From Alphaproteobacteria bacterium (lineage in GTDB: Bacteria; Pseudomonadota; Alphaproteobacteria; Micropepsales; Micropepsaceae): a stretch of DNA of 64,000 bases. This document shows, piece after piece, positions 1-9,263 of the stretch (the first letter of the stretch is position 1; each line of letters begins with the position of its first letter). The stretch is from contig WGNU01000006.1 of the NCBI GenBank assembly GCA_016124385.1, positions 1 to 64,000 on the forward strand, written 5' to 3'. The notes beneath the pieces were generated by a model, which was not told the origin of the DNA, did not search any database, and was given only the letters and a program-made list of their open reading frames with translations. Both the position numbers and the translations under genes were made by a program.

Positions 1-181
1 GACGGACGTGACGGGGATCGTGACGCTTCCTGAGGGCACGGAGATGGTGATGCCGGGGGACAACGTGACAGTGGACGTCAAGCTGATCGTTCCGATCGCG
101 ATGGAAGAGAAGCTGCGTTTCGCGATCCGCGAGGGCGGACGCACCGTCGGCGCCGGCGTCGTCGCTAAGGTGATCAAGTAG
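1..181 (+). CDS. tuf: Elongation factor Tu, C-terminal fragment
   Basis: Only the last 60 codons are in the window, in frame from base 2 to the TAG at 179-181. The translation contains [16 protein letters not shown] and ends in [16 protein letters not shown], the highly conserved end of EF-Tu domain 3. EF-Tu is the GTPase that delivers aminoacyl-tRNA to the ribosome. It lies 40 bp upstream of rpsJ, the usual alphaproteobacterial fusion of the str operon end with S10. The gene is cut by the window edge, not truncated biologically. Identification is close to certain. Confidence 0.97.
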   Translation, partial: TDVTGIVTLPEGTEMVMPGDNVTVDVKLIVPIAMEEKLRFAIREGGRTVGAGVVAKVIK

Positions 182-221
182 ACAAGCGCAGGCGCGTCGG
201 CTTTCCGGCGATCAGGGAATA

Positions 222-536
222 ATGACAATGCAACCGCAAAATATCCGGATCCGGCTGAAGGCCTATGATCACCGCATTCTCGACGCGTCGACGCGCGAGA
301 TCGTCAACACGGCGAAGCGGACGGGCGCCAAGGTGCGCGGGCCGATCCCGCTGCCCAATCACATCGAAAAGTTCACGGTCAACCGGTCGGTGCATGTCGA
401 CAAGAAGAGCCGTGAACAGTTCGAGATCCGGACACACAAGCGGTTGCTCGACATCGTCGATTGGAACCCCCAGACGGTCGACGCGCTGATGAAGCTCGAC
501 CTCGCGGCGGGCGTCGACGTCGAGATTAAGCTCTAG
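222..536 (+). CDS. rpsJ: 30S ribosomal protein S10
   Basis: S10 binds the 30S head and in many bacteria also acts with NusB in antitermination. The protein carries [19 protein letters not shown] near the N-terminus and the family's VDIEIKL-like end (GVDVEIKL), with the usual length of 102-104 residues. Two in-frame ATGs (222 and 228) are possible. A GGGAA stretch just upstream fits the second slightly better, so the mature start could be MQPQNIRI. It is the first gene of the S10 operon here, 40 bp after tuf and 24 bp before rplC. Confidence 0.97.
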   Translation: MTMQPQNIRIRLKAYDHRILDASTREIVNTAKRTGAKVRGPIPLPNHIEKFTVNRSVHVDKKSREQFEIRTHKRLLDIVDWNPQTVDALMKLDLAAGVDVEIKL

Positions 537-560
537 GGCTCGGGAGCGCGGGATCTAGCA

Positions 561-1271
561 ATGAGAACGGGATTGATCACCCAGAAGCTGGGAATGACCC
601 GGATTTTCTCCGACGACGGACGGCACATCCCTGTGACCGTTCTGAAGGTAGAGGGAGTTCAGGTCGTCGCACAGCGCACGGTGGAGAAAGATGGCTACAC
701 AGCCGTTCAGCTCGGTGCGGGCTTCCAAAAGCCGCAGCGGATGACGCAGGCTATGCGCGGCCATTTCGCGAAGTCGCAAGTGGAGCCTAAGCGCAAGCTG
801 GCGGAGTTTCGGGTGAGCCCGGAAAATCTGCTCCAGGTGGGCGATGAGATCACGGCGGACCATTTCATTCCCGGGCAGCTTGTCGACGTGTCGGGCCTGT
901 CGATCGGCAAAGGGTTCGCCGGTGCGATGAAGCGGCATAATTTCCGCGGCCTGGAGGCGAGCCACGGCGTTTCGATCAGCCATCGCAGCCACGGTTCGAC
1001 AGGCGGCCGGCAGGATCCAGGCAAGACGTTCAAGAACAAGAAGATGGCCGGCCATCTCGGTCAGGAGATCGTCACGACGCAGAATGTCGCGGTCGTGCGG
1101 ACCGATGTCGAGCGGGGCCTCATTCTCGTTCGCGGTTCGGTGCCTGGCGCCAAGGGAAGCTGGGTGATGGTGCGCGACGCGGTCAAGCGGACGCGCCCGA
1201 AGGAGGCGCCGATGCCGGGTGCCGTTCGCCGCCGCGAGGGTGGCGCGCAAGAGGAGGCGCCGGCGTCATGA
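561..1271 (+). CDS. rplC: 50S ribosomal protein L3
   Basis: L3 is an early assembly protein near the 3' end of 23S rRNA whose extended loop reaches the peptidyl-transferase centre. The 236-residue protein begins [20 protein letters not shown] and holds the loop signature [21 protein letters not shown] around residues 138-158, both diagnostic. It is slightly longer than the 209-residue E. coli protein because of a basic and acidic C-terminal tail ([14 protein letters not shown]), common in alphaproteobacteria. Its stop overlaps the rplD start by 4 bases (ATGA), indicating translational coupling. Confidence 0.97.
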   Translation: MRTGLITQKLGMTRIFSDDGRHIPVTVLKVEGVQVVAQRTVEKDGYTAVQLGAGFQKPQRMTQAMRGHFAKSQVEPKRKLAEFRVSPENLLQVGDEITADHFIPGQLVDVSGLSIGKGFAGAMKRHNFRGLEASHGVSISHRSHGSTGGRQDPGKTFKNKKMAGHLGQEIVTTQNVAVVRTDVERGLILVRGSVPGAKGSWVMVRDAVKRTRPKEAPMPGAVRRREGGAQEEAPAS

Positions 1272-1888
1272 AGAGCAAGGTAATCACGCTTGACGGTGCC
1301 GAGGCCGGCGAGATCGATCTCGACGAGGCGATCTTTGGGCTTGAGCCGCGTACGGACATTCTCCACCGCGTCGTGACGTGGCAGCTCGCGAAACGGCGGG
1401 CTGGCACACGGCGTACGAAGACGCGCGGTGAAATCGATCGCACTAAGAAGCGGCTCTATCGGCAAAAGGGAACGGGCAACGCGCGGCACGGTCCGGCCTC
1501 GGCGCCGCAGTTCCGGGGCGGCGGTCGTGCGATGGGTCCGGTCGTGCATAGCCATGAGATCGACCTGCCCAAGAAGGTGCGGGCACTCGGCCTCAAGCAT
1601 GCGCTGTCTTCCAAGGCGAAGGAGCAAAAGCTGGTCATCGTCGATTCCGTCGATTTGTCGGTGGCGAAGACGAAGCTGGTTGCGAAGGCGATGAAGGATC
1701 GGGGCTGGTCGTCCGCGCTCATCATCGATGGTGCGGAAGTGAACGAGAATTTCGCGCGCGCGAGCCGCAATCTATGGCAGCTGCACGTGCTGCCGATTGC
1801 GGGTCTCAACGTCTACGACATTCTCAAACGCGACACGCTCGTGCTGACACGGGCGGGCGTTGCGGCGATCGCGGAGCGCCTGGCATGA
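1268..1888 (+). CDS. rplD: 50S ribosomal protein L4
   Basis: L4 lines the polypeptide exit tunnel and is an early 50S assembly protein. In E. coli it also represses the S10 operon; whether that happens here cannot be told. The 206-residue protein shows the basic tunnel loop ([20 protein letters not shown]) and [12 protein letters not shown] in the first half, and ends in the globular domain. The start overlaps rplC and the stop overlaps the rplW start (ATGA at 1885-1888), so three genes are translated as a coupled set. Confidence 0.97.
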   Translation: MKSKVITLDGAEAGEIDLDEAIFGLEPRTDILHRVVTWQLAKRRAGTRRTKTRGEIDRTKKRLYRQKGTGNARHGPASAPQFRGGGRAMGPVVHSHEIDLPKKVRALGLKHALSSKAKEQKLVIVDSVDLSVAKTKLVAKAMKDRGWSSALIIDGAEVNENFARASRNLWQLHVLPIAGLNVYDILKRDTLVLTRAGVAAIAERLA

Positions 1889-2178
1889 GCCCCGACACGC
1901 ATTACGACGTGATCCTGTCGCCGGTCGTGACGGAAAAGTCGACGGCGGCCTCAGAGCACTCGCAGGTCGTCTTCAAGGTCGCGTTAGAGGCCACCAAACC
2001 GCAGATCAAGGCGGCGGTCGAAGCGTTGTTCAAGGTGAAGGTGACGGCCGTCAATACGATCGTTCAGAAGGGTAAGCGCAAGCAGTTCCGCGGCGCTCCC
2101 TTCAAGAAGAGCGATTTCAAGAAGGCCATCGTAACGCTTGCCGAAGGGCAGACGATCGATGTGACGACGGGGCTCTGA
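1885..2178 (+). CDS. rplW: 50S ribosomal protein L23
   Basis: L23 sits at the tunnel exit, where trigger factor and SRP dock. The track ORF begins upstream at 1774, but that extension is the rplD sequence in another frame. The ATG at 1885, giving [19 protein letters not shown], matches the family start and forms an ATGA overlap with rplD. The 97-residue product has the TEKS motif and [11 protein letters not shown] in the rRNA-binding loop. It is followed 4 bp later by rplB. Confidence 0.96.
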   Translation: MSPDTHYDVILSPVVTEKSTAASEHSQVVFKVALEATKPQIKAAVEALFKVKVTAVNTIVQKGKRKQFRGAPFKKSDFKKAIVTLAEGQTIDVTTGL

Positions 2179-2182
2179 GGCG

Positions 2183-3022
2183 ATGGCACTCAAGAACTAC
2201 AATCCGATTACCCCGGGCATGCGCGGTCTCGTGCTGATCGACCGCAGCGCGCTCTACAAGGGCAAGCCCGAGAAGAAGCTGACTGTCGGCAAGTCGGAAA
2301 AGGCGGGCCGCAACAATACTGGCCGCGTGACGCTGCGCTGGCGCGGCGGTGGGCACAAGCAGTCCTATCGCCTCGTCGATTTCAAGCGGCGCAAGTTCGA
2401 CATGCCCGCGAGCGTCGAGCGCATCGAGTATGATCCGAACCGCTCGGCCTTCATCGCGCTCATCAAGTACAGCGATGACGTGGTCTCTTACATTCTCGCG
2501 CCGCAGCGCCTGCAAGTGGGCGACACAGTGGTCGCCGGCGAACGCGTCGACGTGAAGCCAGGAAACGCGATGCCGCTGGGTTCGATGCCGGTCGGCACGA
2601 TCGTTCATAACGTGGAATTTAAGCCAGGGGCCGGCGGGAAGATCGCGCGGGCGGCGGGAACCTACGCGCAGCTCGTCGGCCGCGACCAAGGCTATGCGAC
2701 ATTGAAGCTGTCATCCGGCGAGACGCGGCGCGTGCACCTGACCTGCATGGCGACGGTCGGCGCGGTATCCAATCCGGATCATTTCAACGAAGTGATCGGC
2801 AAGGCGGGGCGCAACGTCTGGAAGGGGCGCCGCCCCTCCGTTCGCGGTACGGCGATGAATCCGGTTGATCACCCGCATGGCGGCGGTGAAGGCCGCACCA
2901 AGGGCGGCCGCAATCCGGTGACGCCGTGGGGCAAAGGCACGAAGGGTGTGCGGACCCGCAAGAACAAGCGCACGGATAAGTTCATTGTCCGCAGCCGGCA
3001 CCTGAAGAAGGCGAAGGGCTAG
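2183..3022 (+). CDS. rplB: 50S ribosomal protein L2
   Basis: L2 is a primary 23S rRNA-binding protein required for subunit association and peptidyl transfer. At 279 residues it has normal length. It begins [20 protein letters not shown] and carries the signature [15 protein letters not shown] near residue 225; the histidine in that motif is the one linked to peptidyl-transferase activity. The C-terminus is lysine- and arginine-rich ([18 protein letters not shown]). It continues the S10 operon, with rpsS starting 11 bp later. Confidence 0.98.
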   Translation: MALKNYNPITPGMRGLVLIDRSALYKGKPEKKLTVGKSEKAGRNNTGRVTLRWRGGGHKQSYRLVDFKRRKFDMPASVERIEYDPNRSAFIALIKYSDDVVSYILAPQRLQVGDTVVAGERVDVKPGNAMPLGSMPVGTIVHNVEFKPGAGGKIARAAGTYAQLVGRDQGYATLKLSSGETRRVHLTCMATVGAVSNPDHFNEVIGKAGRNVWKGRRPSVRGTAMNPVDHPHGGGEGRTKGGRNPVTPWGKGTKGVRTRKNKRTDKFIVRSRHLKKAKG

Positions 3023-3033
3023 GGAAGAGCGAA

Positions 3034-3312
3034 ATGTCACGATCCGTTTGGAAAGGCCCGTTCGTCGACGGCTATCTGCTGAAGAAGGCGGAAGCCGCAC
3101 GTGGTTCCGGCCGCAAGGACGTCATCAAGATCTGGAGCCGTCGTTCGACGATCCTGCCGCAATTCGTCGGTCTCACATTCGGCGTCTACAACGGCAAGAA
3201 GCACATTCCGGTCCTCGTGACGGAGGACATGGTGGGTCACAAATTCGGCGAATTCTCGCCGACGCGCACCTTCTACGGCCACACGGCCGACAAGAAGGCG
3301 AAGAAGGGTTAG
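3034..3312 (+). CDS. rpsS: 30S ribosomal protein S19
   Basis: S19 forms a complex with S13 in the 30S head and contacts the A-site tRNA region. The protein has 92 residues, the standard length. It begins [20 protein letters not shown] and contains the signature THKF-type stretch as [19 protein letters not shown]. The neighbours rplB and rplV are in canonical order with gaps of 11 and 13 bp. Nothing is unusual. Confidence 0.98.
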   Translation: MSRSVWKGPFVDGYLLKKAEAARGSGRKDVIKIWSRRSTILPQFVGLTFGVYNGKKHIPVLVTEDMVGHKFGEFSPTRTFYGHTADKKAKKG

Positions 3313-3325
3313 GCGAGGAAGAGCG

Positions 3326-3712
3326 ATGAGCAAACCGTCACGCCCGCGCGAGAAGAGTTTGGCCGATACGGAGGCGCGCGCCATCGGGCGCATGCTGCGC
3401 GTGTCGCCGCGCAAGCTCAATCTCGTGGCCGAGACCATTCGCGGCAAGAAGGTGCAGTCGGCGCTGGCCGAGCTGACGTTCTCGAAGAAGCGGATCGCGC
3501 AGTCGGTGAAGAAGATCCTGCAATCGGCGATCGCGAATGCTGAGAACAACCACGACCTTGATGTCGATGCGCTGATCGTCAAGGAAGCCTATGTTGGTAA
3601 GAACATCACGCTGAAGCGTTTTCACGCGCGCGGCCGTGGTCGCGGCGCACGCATCTTGAAGCCGTTCGCCGAGATTACGATCGTCGTGCGGCAGGCTGAG
3701 GAGGCCGCGTAA
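3326..3712 (+). CDS. rplV: 50S ribosomal protein L22
   Basis: L22 has a beta-hairpin that reaches into the exit tunnel, a site of macrolide-resistance changes in other bacteria. The 128-residue protein contains [20 protein letters not shown] and the hairpin tip region [21 protein letters not shown] short N-terminal tail ([16 protein letters not shown]) extends it beyond the 110-residue E. coli form, as is usual in this class. The final A of its TAA stop at 3712 is also the first base of the rpsC ATG, so the two genes overlap by one base. Confidence 0.97.
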   Translation: MSKPSRPREKSLADTEARAIGRMLRVSPRKLNLVAETIRGKKVQSALAELTFSKKRIAQSVKKILQSAIANAENNHDLDVDALIVKEAYVGKNITLKRFHARGRGRGARILKPFAEITIVVRQAEEAA

Positions 3713-4410
3713 TGGGGCAGAAGGTCAACCCGGTAGGATTTCGTCTCGGCATCAACCGGACGTGGGATTCGCGCTGGTTCGCCTCGCGCGGGGAATACGC
3801 AAAGCTGCTCCATGAAGACATGGCGATGCGCAAGCTCCTGCATGAGCGGCTGAAGCAGGCGGGAGTCGCGCGGATCGTCATCGAGCGGCCGCACAAGAAG
3901 TGCCGCGTGACGATCTATTCCGCTCGGCCGGGTGTCGTCATTGGGCGCAAGGGTGCAGACATCGAGAAGATGCGGTCCGAGCTCGCGCGGATGACGGACA
4001 GCGAGGTCATTCTCAACATCGTTGAAATCCGCAAGCCCGAGGTCGATGCGCGGCTGGTGGCGGAATCGATCGCGCAGCAGCTTGAGCGCCGCGTCTCGTT
4101 CAGGCGCGCGATGAAGCGCGCGGTGCAATCGGCGATGCGCCTTGGCGCGAAGGGCATCCGGATCAATTGCGGCGGGCGTCTGGGCGGTGCGGAAATCGCG
4201 CGGGTCGAGTGGTACCGCGAGGGGCGGGTGCCTCTTCACACGCTGCGTGCCGATATCGATTTCGGCCGTGCAACAGCGCACACGGCCATGGGCACGTGCG
4301 GCGTGAAGGTTTGGATATACAAAGGCGACGTGATGGAGCACGACCCGATGGCGCAGGATAAGCGCCTCAATGAGGGTCAGGACGCGCCGCGCGCGCGGCC
4401 GGCGGCTTAG
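3712..4410 (+). CDS. rpsC: 30S ribosomal protein S3
   Basis: S3 lies at the mRNA entry channel and, with S4 and S5, contributes helicase activity. The 232-residue protein begins [20 protein letters not shown]. It has a type II KH domain with the GXXG-like loop [12 protein letters not shown] around residue 80. The C-terminal domain holds [20 protein letters not shown], an S3 signature. The start abuts and overlaps the rplV stop by one base, indicating coupled translation. Confidence 0.98.
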   Translation: MGQKVNPVGFRLGINRTWDSRWFASRGEYAKLLHEDMAMRKLLHERLKQAGVARIVIERPHKKCRVTIYSARPGVVIGRKGADIEKMRSELARMTDSEVILNIVEIRKPEVDARLVAESIAQQLERRVSFRRAMKRAVQSAMRLGAKGIRINCGGRLGGAEIARVEWYREGRVPLHTLRADIDFGRATAHTAMGTCGVKVWIYKGDVMEHDPMAQDKRLNEGQDAPRARPAA

Positions 4411-4424
4411 AGGTCTAGCGAGCG

Positions 4425-4838
4425 ATGCTGCAACCGAAGAAGACAAAGTTTCGCAAGGCGTTCAAGGGCCGCATTCACGGTAAGGCCAAGGGCGGCACCA
4501 TGCTCAATTTCGGCGAGTATGGGCTGAAGGCGATTGAACCTGAGCGGATTACGGCGCGGCAGATCGAAGCCGCGCGGCGCGCGATCGTGCGCCATATGAA
4601 ACGAGCCGGGCGGATCTGGATCCGGGTGTTCCCGGATGTGCCGGTGTCCAAGAAGCCTGCCGAAGTCCGCATGGGTTCGGGCAAGGGTGCGCCTGAGTTC
4701 TGGGCCGCCCGCGTGAAGCCAGGGCGGATCATCTTTGAGATCGACGGTGTCGATGCCGCGACGGCGAAAGAGGCGATGCGGCTCGGTGCTCGCAAGCTTC
4801 CGATCGCGTGCCGCTTCATCGCGCGCGTCGGGCACTGA
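4425..4838 (+). CDS. rplP: 50S ribosomal protein L16
   Basis: L16 organises the A-site region of the 50S subunit. The protein is 137 residues, typical for the family. It starts [19 protein letters not shown] and includes the signature [20 protein letters not shown] near residue 80. The arginine that is hydroxylated by YcfD in E. coli lies in this family loop, but no modification enzyme is visible in the window. It lies in canonical order between rpsC and rpmC. Confidence 0.97.
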   Translation: MLQPKKTKFRKAFKGRIHGKAKGGTMLNFGEYGLKAIEPERITARQIEAARRAIVRHMKRAGRIWIRVFPDVPVSKKPAEVRMGSGKGAPEFWAARVKPGRIIFEIDGVDAATAKEAMRLGARKLPIACRFIARVGH

Positions 4839-4848
4839 GGACTAGGCC

Positions 4849-5073
4849 ATGGCCAAGACAGAGAAGCGATCGATTACCGATCTCCGCGCGCTGACCGAAG
4901 ACCAGCTTAGCGACGAGATCGGCAAGCTGAAGAAAGAGCAGTTCAATCTGCGCTTTCAGCGCGCGACGGGGCAGCTGGAGAACACCGCGCGCGTGCGTGT
5001 CGTGCGGCGCGAGATCGCGCGGCTGAAGACGGTCATGAGCCAGAAATTGAAATCCGCGCAGGGCGCGGCCTAA
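4849..5073 (+). CDS. rpmC: 50S ribosomal protein L29
   Basis: L29 is a two-helix protein next to L23 at the tunnel exit. The 74-residue product includes the family stretch [23 protein letters not shown], followed by [14 protein letters not shown] short N-terminal lysine-rich tail precedes the first helix, and the protein is a little longer than the 63-residue E. coli form. It sits 10 bp after rplP and 23 bp before rpsQ. Confidence 0.95.
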   Translation: MAKTEKRSITDLRALTEDQLSDEIGKLKKEQFNLRFQRATGQLENTARVRVVRREIARLKTVMSQKLKSAQGAA

Positions 5074-5096
5074 ACGAGCAAGGACGAACGAGAAAG

Positions 5097-5327
5097 ATGC
5101 CGAAGCGGATTCTCCAGGGCGTCGTCGTGAGCGACAAGAACGAAAAGACGGTCGTCGTGTCCGTCGAGCGGCGGTTCGTGCATCCGCTGCTCGGCAAGAT
5201 CGTGCGGCGGTCGAAGAAGTATCACGCGCATGACGATGCCGGAAAATTCAAGGTCGGCGACACGGTGCGCATTCAGGAATGCCGCCCGATGTCGAAGTTG
5301 AAGCGCTGGGAGGTCGTCGCGGAGTAA
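5097..5327 (+). CDS. rpsQ: 30S ribosomal protein S17
   Basis: S17 is a primary binder of 16S rRNA with an OB fold. The 76-residue protein begins [21 protein letters not shown] and contains the signature [19 protein letters not shown]. Length and motifs are standard. It is followed after 45 bp by rplN, one of the longer gaps in this operon; I see no promoter or hairpin in that gap. Confidence 0.97.
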   Translation: MPKRILQGVVVSDKNEKTVVVSVERRFVHPLLGKIVRRSKKYHAHDDAGKFKVGDTVRIQECRPMSKLKRWEVVAE

Positions 5328-5372
5328 GGCGTCTTCGCCTTGGTTCCGCGTATGCAGGAAAGTGTTTGAGAG

Positions 5373-5741
5373 ATGATCCAGCAGACAACCAACCTCGACG
5401 TTGCCGACAATTCGGGCGCGCGACGCGTGATGTGTATCAAGGTGCTTGGCGGCGCGAAGCGGAAATACGCCTCGATCGGCGACATCATTGTCGTTTCAAT
5501 CAAAGAAGCTATCCCGCGAGGCCGCGTGAAGAAGGGTGATGTGATGAAGGCGGTTGTCGTGCGGACGGCGGCGAGCATTCGCCGGCCGGACGGGTCGATC
5601 ATCCGGTTCGACCGGAATGCGGCCGTTCTCATCAACAACCAAGGCGAGCCGGTGGGAACGCGCATTTTCGGGCCCGTCACGCGCGAATTGCGCGGGAAGA
5701 ACCACATGAAGATCGTCAGCCTCGCGCCGGAGGTGCTCTAG
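5373..5741 (+). CDS. rplN: 50S ribosomal protein L14
   Basis: L14 forms inter-subunit bridges and is the docking site of silencing factor RsfS. The protein has 122 residues, exactly the usual length. It starts [21 protein letters not shown] and carries the signature stretch [20 protein letters not shown]. It opens the spc-type gene set here. rplX begins 2 bases after its TAG stop, so reinitiation is likely. Confidence 0.98.
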   Translation: MIQQTTNLDVADNSGARRVMCIKVLGGAKRKYASIGDIIVVSIKEAIPRGRVKKGDVMKAVVVRTAASIRRPDGSIIRFDRNAAVLINNQGEPVGTRIFGPVTRELRGKNHMKIVSLAPEVL

Positions 5742-5743
5742 GC

Positions 5744-6061
5744 ATGGCCGCCAAAATTCGCAAAGGCGATCGGGTGATCGTCATTACTGGCCGTGACAAG
5801 GGCAAGACCGGTCAGGTGCTCAAAGTTATGCCGGACGAAGGGCGCGCCATCGTGCAGGGCGTCAATATCGTCAAGCGACACAAGCGCCAGACTCAGCGGG
5901 AGCAAGGAGGGATCGTCTCCAAGGAGGGTCCGATCCACCTGTCCAATATTTCGCTGGTTGATCCGAAATCCAGCGCCGCGACGCGGGTCGGGTTCAAGAT
6001 TCTAGCAGACGGACGCAAGGTCCGCTTCGCGAAGGCTTCCGGAGAGACGATCGATGGCTAA
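5744..6061 (+). CDS. rplX: 50S ribosomal protein L24
   Basis: L24 starts 50S assembly and lies near the tunnel exit. It has a KOW motif near the N-terminus ([20 protein letters not shown]) and the family block [20 protein letters not shown]. The protein has 105 residues, a normal length. It overlaps the start of rplE by 8 bases, a tighter arrangement than at the other gene junctions nearby. Confidence 0.97.
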   Translation: MAAKIRKGDRVIVITGRDKGKTGQVLKVMPDEGRAIVQGVNIVKRHKRQTQREQGGIVSKEGPIHLSNISLVDPKSSAATRVGFKILADGRKVRFAKASGETIDG

Positions 6062-6773
6062 GAAGGAAGATCCGAAAGGCGGGAAGGCTAAGGCGCCGCG
6101 CGGCGCTGGAGGTCCCCCTCCGACGAAGAAGGAAGCGAAGATCCAGGCGCGCGGAGGCCAGCAGGAGCTGGTCGCGGCGGGGCCGAGCGATTCCAGCCGT
6201 GCGCGCGAGACGCCGCCCGACGCGAAGACCTATGTCCCGCGGCTGAAGACGCGGTACCTCGATGTCGTTCGTCCGAAAATGGTCGAGAAGTTCGGTTACA
6301 AGAACATCATGCAGGCGCCGAAGCTCGACAAAATCGTCATCAACATTGGTGTCGGCGAAGCGACGGCGGATACAAAGAAGGTTCAGTCGGCCGCTCGCGA
6401 TCTCACCCTTCTCTCAGGCCAGAAGGCGGTCATCACGCGGGCACGCAAATCAATTGCGACCTTCAAGGTGCGCGAGAACATGCCGCTCGGTTGCAAGGTC
6501 ACGCTTCGCAAGGCGCGGATGTACGAGTTCCTTGACCGGCTGGTGACGATTGCGCTGCCGCGCGTCCGGGACTTCCGCGGCATCTCGCCGAAGAGTTTCG
6601 ATGGCCGTGGCAACTACGCGCTGGGCCTGAAGGAACACATCGTCTTTCCCGAAATCGACTACGACCGCGTCGAGCAGGTTTGGGGCATGGACATCATCAT
6701 TTGTACGACGGCGGAAAGCGATGCGGAGGCCAAAGAGCTTCTGAGCGGCTTCCAGATGCCGTTCACGTCGTAA
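6054..6773 (+). CDS. rplE: 50S ribosomal protein L5 with N-terminal extension
   Basis: L5 binds 5S rRNA and contacts P-site tRNA. The core from about residue 58 ([20 protein letters not shown]) onwards is a normal L5, with [11 protein letters not shown] and [18 protein letters not shown]. The product is 239 residues against 179-187 in most bacteria. The surplus is about 55 residues of low-complexity Lys/Gly/Pro/Ala-rich sequence at the N-terminus. There is no in-frame ATG, GTG or TTG between the first codon and Met76, so the extension cannot be removed by choosing another start. The start overlaps rplX by 8 bases. Confidence 0.95.
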   Translation: MAKKEDPKGGKAKAPRGAGGPPPTKKEAKIQARGGQQELVAAGPSDSSRARETPPDAKTYVPRLKTRYLDVVRPKMVEKFGYKNIMQAPKLDKIVINIGVGEATADTKKVQSAARDLTLLSGQKAVITRARKSIATFKVRENMPLGCKVTLRKARMYEFLDRLVTIALPRVRDFRGISPKSFDGRGNYALGLKEHIVFPEIDYDRVEQVWGMDIIICTTAESDAEAKELLSGFQMPFTS

Positions 6774-6787
6774 GAGGACACGCGAAC

Positions 6788-7093
6788 ATGGCCAAGACCT
6801 CGGCAGTGGAACGCAACAAGCGGCGCGAGCGGCTGGTGAAGAAGTATGGGCCGAAGCGCGAGGCGCTGAAGGCGATCGCCGACGATCTGTCGCGGCCGGC
6901 GGAGGAACGGTTCGCCGCGCGCCTCAAGCTTGCCAAGCTCCCACGCAACTCATCGAAGGTGCGTCTGCGCAATCGGTGCGAGCTCACCGGTCGTCCGCGC
7001 GCCTTTTATCGCAAGCTCAAACTCTCGCGGATCATGCTTCGCGATCTGTCCCTCATGGGTCAGATCCCAGGCATGGTGAAGTCGAGCTGGTAA
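6788..7093 (+). CDS. rpsN: 30S ribosomal protein S14, zinc-independent type
   Basis: S14 is needed for 30S head assembly. The track ORF starts at 6680 inside rplE; the family start is the ATG at 6788 ([20 protein letters not shown]), giving 101 residues. The C-terminal half has the signature [20 protein letters not shown]. Only one cysteine of the zinc-binding CXXC pairs is present, so this is the long, zinc-free form common in Proteobacteria. Confidence 0.97.
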   Translation: MAKTSAVERNKRRERLVKKYGPKREALKAIADDLSRPAEERFAARLKLAKLPRNSSKVRLRNRCELTGRPRAFYRKLKLSRIMLRDLSLMGQIPGMVKSSW

Positions 7094-7106
7094 GGTAAGC
7101 CATCCC

Positions 7107-7499
7107 ATGATGACAGATCCGCTGGGCGATATGTTGACCCGCATCCGCAATGCGCAGCTTCGTGGCCTGCAGACCACGACGTGCCCGGCCTCGCGGTTGC
7201 GCGCCAACGTGCTCGAAGTCCTGCAGACCGAAGGCTATATCCGCGGCTACGCGGAGATCGAAAAGGCAGGCAAGCGCGACCTTGAGATCGAGCTCAAATA
7301 TTTCGAAGGCACGCCGGTCATTCGCGAAATCCAGCGCGTCTCGAAGCCGGGTCGCCGGGTCTATACGGGCGCGAAAGATCTGAAGCCCGTTCGGAATGGG
7401 CTTGGCATTTCGATCGTGTCGACGCCGAAGGGCGTCATGTCCGATGCCGCCGCGCGCGATGCGAATGTGGGCGGCGAAGTGCTGTGCCAGGTGTTCTAA
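7107..7499 (+). CDS. rpsH: 30S ribosomal protein S8
   Basis: S8 binds the central domain of 16S rRNA and, in E. coli, represses the spc operon. The 130-residue protein begins [20 protein letters not shown] and contains [20 protein letters not shown] and the terminal signature [19 protein letters not shown]. ATGs at 7107 and 7110 are both possible, and MTDPLGDML is the commoner family start. A 42-base gap separates it from rplF. Confidence 0.97.
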   Translation: MMTDPLGDMLTRIRNAQLRGLQTTTCPASRLRANVLEVLQTEGYIRGYAEIEKAGKRDLEIELKYFEGTPVIREIQRVSKPGRRVYTGAKDLKPVRNGLGISIVSTPKGVMSDAAARDANVGGEVLCQVF

Positions 7500-7541
7500 G
7501 AAGGGAGGGCGGCCTCCGGGCTGCCTTCAAGGGATAAGACG

Positions 7542-8084
7542 ATGTCTCGGATTGGCAAGAAGCCGGTTGCACTGCCCAAGGGCGTCAGTGCCACGATCGC
7601 CGGCCAGGATGTGAAAGTGAAAGGGCCGAAGGGCGAATTGTCCTTTCGGCTCGTGGAAGACCTCATTGCCAAGATGGACAAAGACGAGGTGCAGGTCGAA
7701 ATCCGCGAGGGTGTCGATGATATGCTGCGCGCTCGCGCGATGTGGGGCATGAGCCGTACGCAGATCAACAACATGGTGGTCGGCGTGAGCCAGGGTTTCT
7801 CGCAGGCGCTCGAGATCAACGGCGTCGGCTACAAGGCGGCGGTCCAGGGCAAGACGCTGAACCTTCAGCTCGGATATAGCCACGACATCAATTTCCCGAT
7901 CCCGAGTGGCATCGAGATCAAGTGCGAGAGGCCGACCGCGATCCTGGTCTCGGGGATCAACAAGCAGCAGGTCGGGCAAATCTCGGCGCAGATCCGCATG
8001 TTCCGGCAACCGGAACCCTATGGCGGCAAGGGCATTAAATATGCGGAGGAGACGATCCGCCGCAAAGAAGGCAAGAAGAAGTAG
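7542..8084 (+). CDS. rplF: 50S ribosomal protein L6
   Basis: L6 lies near the factor-binding stalk base. The 180-residue protein starts MSRIGKKPVALPKGVSATI, and its C-terminal signature is PEPYGGKGIKYAEETIRRKE. Both family half-repeats are present and length is normal. It lies between rpsH and rplR in standard spc order. Confidence 0.98.
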   Translation: MSRIGKKPVALPKGVSATIAGQDVKVKGPKGELSFRLVEDLIAKMDKDEVQVEIREGVDDMLRARAMWGMSRTQINNMVVGVSQGFSQALEINGVGYKAAVQGKTLNLQLGYSHDINFPIPSGIEIKCERPTAILVSGINKQQVGQISAQIRMFRQPEPYGGKGIKYAEETIRRKEGKKK

Positions 8085-8096
8085 AGGCGCACGGCG

Positions 8097-8459
8097 ATGG
8101 ACAAGACGAAGATGCTCTTTGAGCGACGGAAGGTCCGCACGCGGTATCGGCTGCGTCTCCGCGCCGGCGGGCGACCGCGCCTGTCGGTCTTCCGGTCGGG
8201 TAAGCATATCTATGCCCAGGTGATCGACGATCAGAAGGGCGAGACCGTGGTGGCTGCTTCGTCGCTGGAAAAGGCCTCCCGCGAAACATTGTCAAAGGGC
8301 AGCGATGTCGCGGCGGCCGCCTTCGTTGGAAAGCTGGTCGCCGAACGGGCCGTGACGAAGGGTATCAAGGATGTCGTCTTCGATCGCGGCGCCTACATCT
8401 ATCATGGCCGCGTGAAAGCGCTGGCCGACGCCGCCCGTGAGGGCGGCCTCAATTTCTAA
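8097..8459 (+). CDS. rplR: 50S ribosomal protein L18
   Basis: L18 binds 5S rRNA together with L5 and L25. The 120-residue protein has [20 protein letters not shown] near the N-terminus, [16 protein letters not shown], and the ending [20 protein letters not shown]. Length and motifs are standard. It is 12 bp after rplF and 11 bp before rpsE. Confidence 0.97.
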   Translation: MDKTKMLFERRKVRTRYRLRLRAGGRPRLSVFRSGKHIYAQVIDDQKGETVVAASSLEKASRETLSKGSDVAAAAFVGKLVAERAVTKGIKDVVFDRGAYIYHGRVKALADAAREGGLNF

Positions 8460-8470
8460 GGATCTGACGA

Positions 8471-9022
8471 ATGGCGCGTGAAGGTCGGGATCGTGAGCAG
8501 CGGGACGGTGGCGAGTTCACCGACAAGCTCGTGCACATCAACCGCGTGGCGAAGGTCGTCAAGGGCGGCAAGCGGTTCGGGTTTGCCGCGCTGGTCGTGC
8601 TGGGAGACCAAAAAGGCCGGGTCGGTTTTGGTCATGGCAAGGCGCGCGAAGTGCCGGAGGCCATCCGCAAGGCGACGGATCAGGCCAAACGCGGTCTCGT
8701 GCGCGTTCCTCTGCGCGAAGGTCGGACGCTCCATCACGAGGTCGAGGGCCATTGGGGCGCGGGTCGCGTGATCCTGCGGCCGGCACCGGCGGGAACGGGG
8801 ATCATCGCGGGCGGACCGCTGCGCGCGATCTTTGAATCGCTCGGCGTGCAGGATGTCGTCGCGAAGTCGGTTGGTACGTCCAATCCCTACAACATGGTGC
8901 GCGCGACATTCGACGGACTTACGCGATCGACGTCGCCGAAGGCGATCGCGGCTAAGCGGGGCAAGTCTGTCAGCGAGATTCTGTCGCGGCGCCGCGAGTC
9001 CGCGGTCGAATACAGCGAGTAA
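8471..9022 (+). CDS. rpsE: 30S ribosomal protein S5
   Basis: S5 takes part in decoding accuracy and mRNA unwinding at the entry channel. The 183-residue protein carries the S5 double-stranded-RNA-binding signature [20 protein letters not shown] near residue 30 and the C-terminal block [20 protein letters not shown]. Length is slightly above the E. coli form because of an N-terminal acidic/basic tail. rpmD follows 9 bp later. Confidence 0.98.
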   Translation: MAREGRDREQRDGGEFTDKLVHINRVAKVVKGGKRFGFAALVVLGDQKGRVGFGHGKAREVPEAIRKATDQAKRGLVRVPLREGRTLHHEVEGHWGAGRVILRPAPAGTGIIAGGPLRAIFESLGVQDVVAKSVGTSNPYNMVRATFDGLTRSTSPKAIAAKRGKSVSEILSRRRESAVEYSE

Positions 9023-9031
9023 GCGAGCCCG

Positions 9032-9223
9032 ATGACCCAGAAGAAGACACTGACCGTCGTCCAAGTGAAGTCGGCAAACCGGCGTCCTAAGGATCAGGGC
9101 GCGACGTTACGCGGGCTTGGTCTCACGGGGCCGCATAGCCGCAAGACGCTCGAGGACACGCCGTCCGTCCGAGGCATGATCTCGAAGGTTCACCATCTCG
9201 TTCGCGTCGAAGGCGAGAACTGA
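9032..9223 (+). CDS. rpmD: 50S ribosomal protein L30
   Basis: L30 is a small, peripheral 50S protein. The 63-residue product starts [20 protein letters not shown] and contains [20 protein letters not shown], the family core, then [16 protein letters not shown]. Length is typical. A GC-rich hairpin follows between it and rplO. Confidence 0.95.
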   Translation: MTQKKTLTVVQVKSANRRPKDQGATLRGLGLTGPHSRKTLEDTPSVRGMISKVHHLVRVEGEN

Positions 9224-9228
9224 TTGAG

Positions 9229-9252
9229 GCGGGGAGGCAATGGCCTCCGCCA
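9229..9252 (+). promoter_or_regulatory. Hairpin covering an alternative rplO start
   Basis: The sequence GGCGGGGAGGC-AATG-GCCTCCGCC can fold into a stem of about nine pairs with one bulged G. The stem buries the GGGAGG and the ATG at 9240 that begin the longer rplO track ORF, and leaves the downstream GGGAG and ATG at 9264 free. It therefore argues for the family-typical start at 9264. It could also slow translation between rpmD and rplO. The function is inference; the base pairing is seen directly. Confidence 0.5.
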
Positions 9253-9263
9253 GGGAGTTGGAC

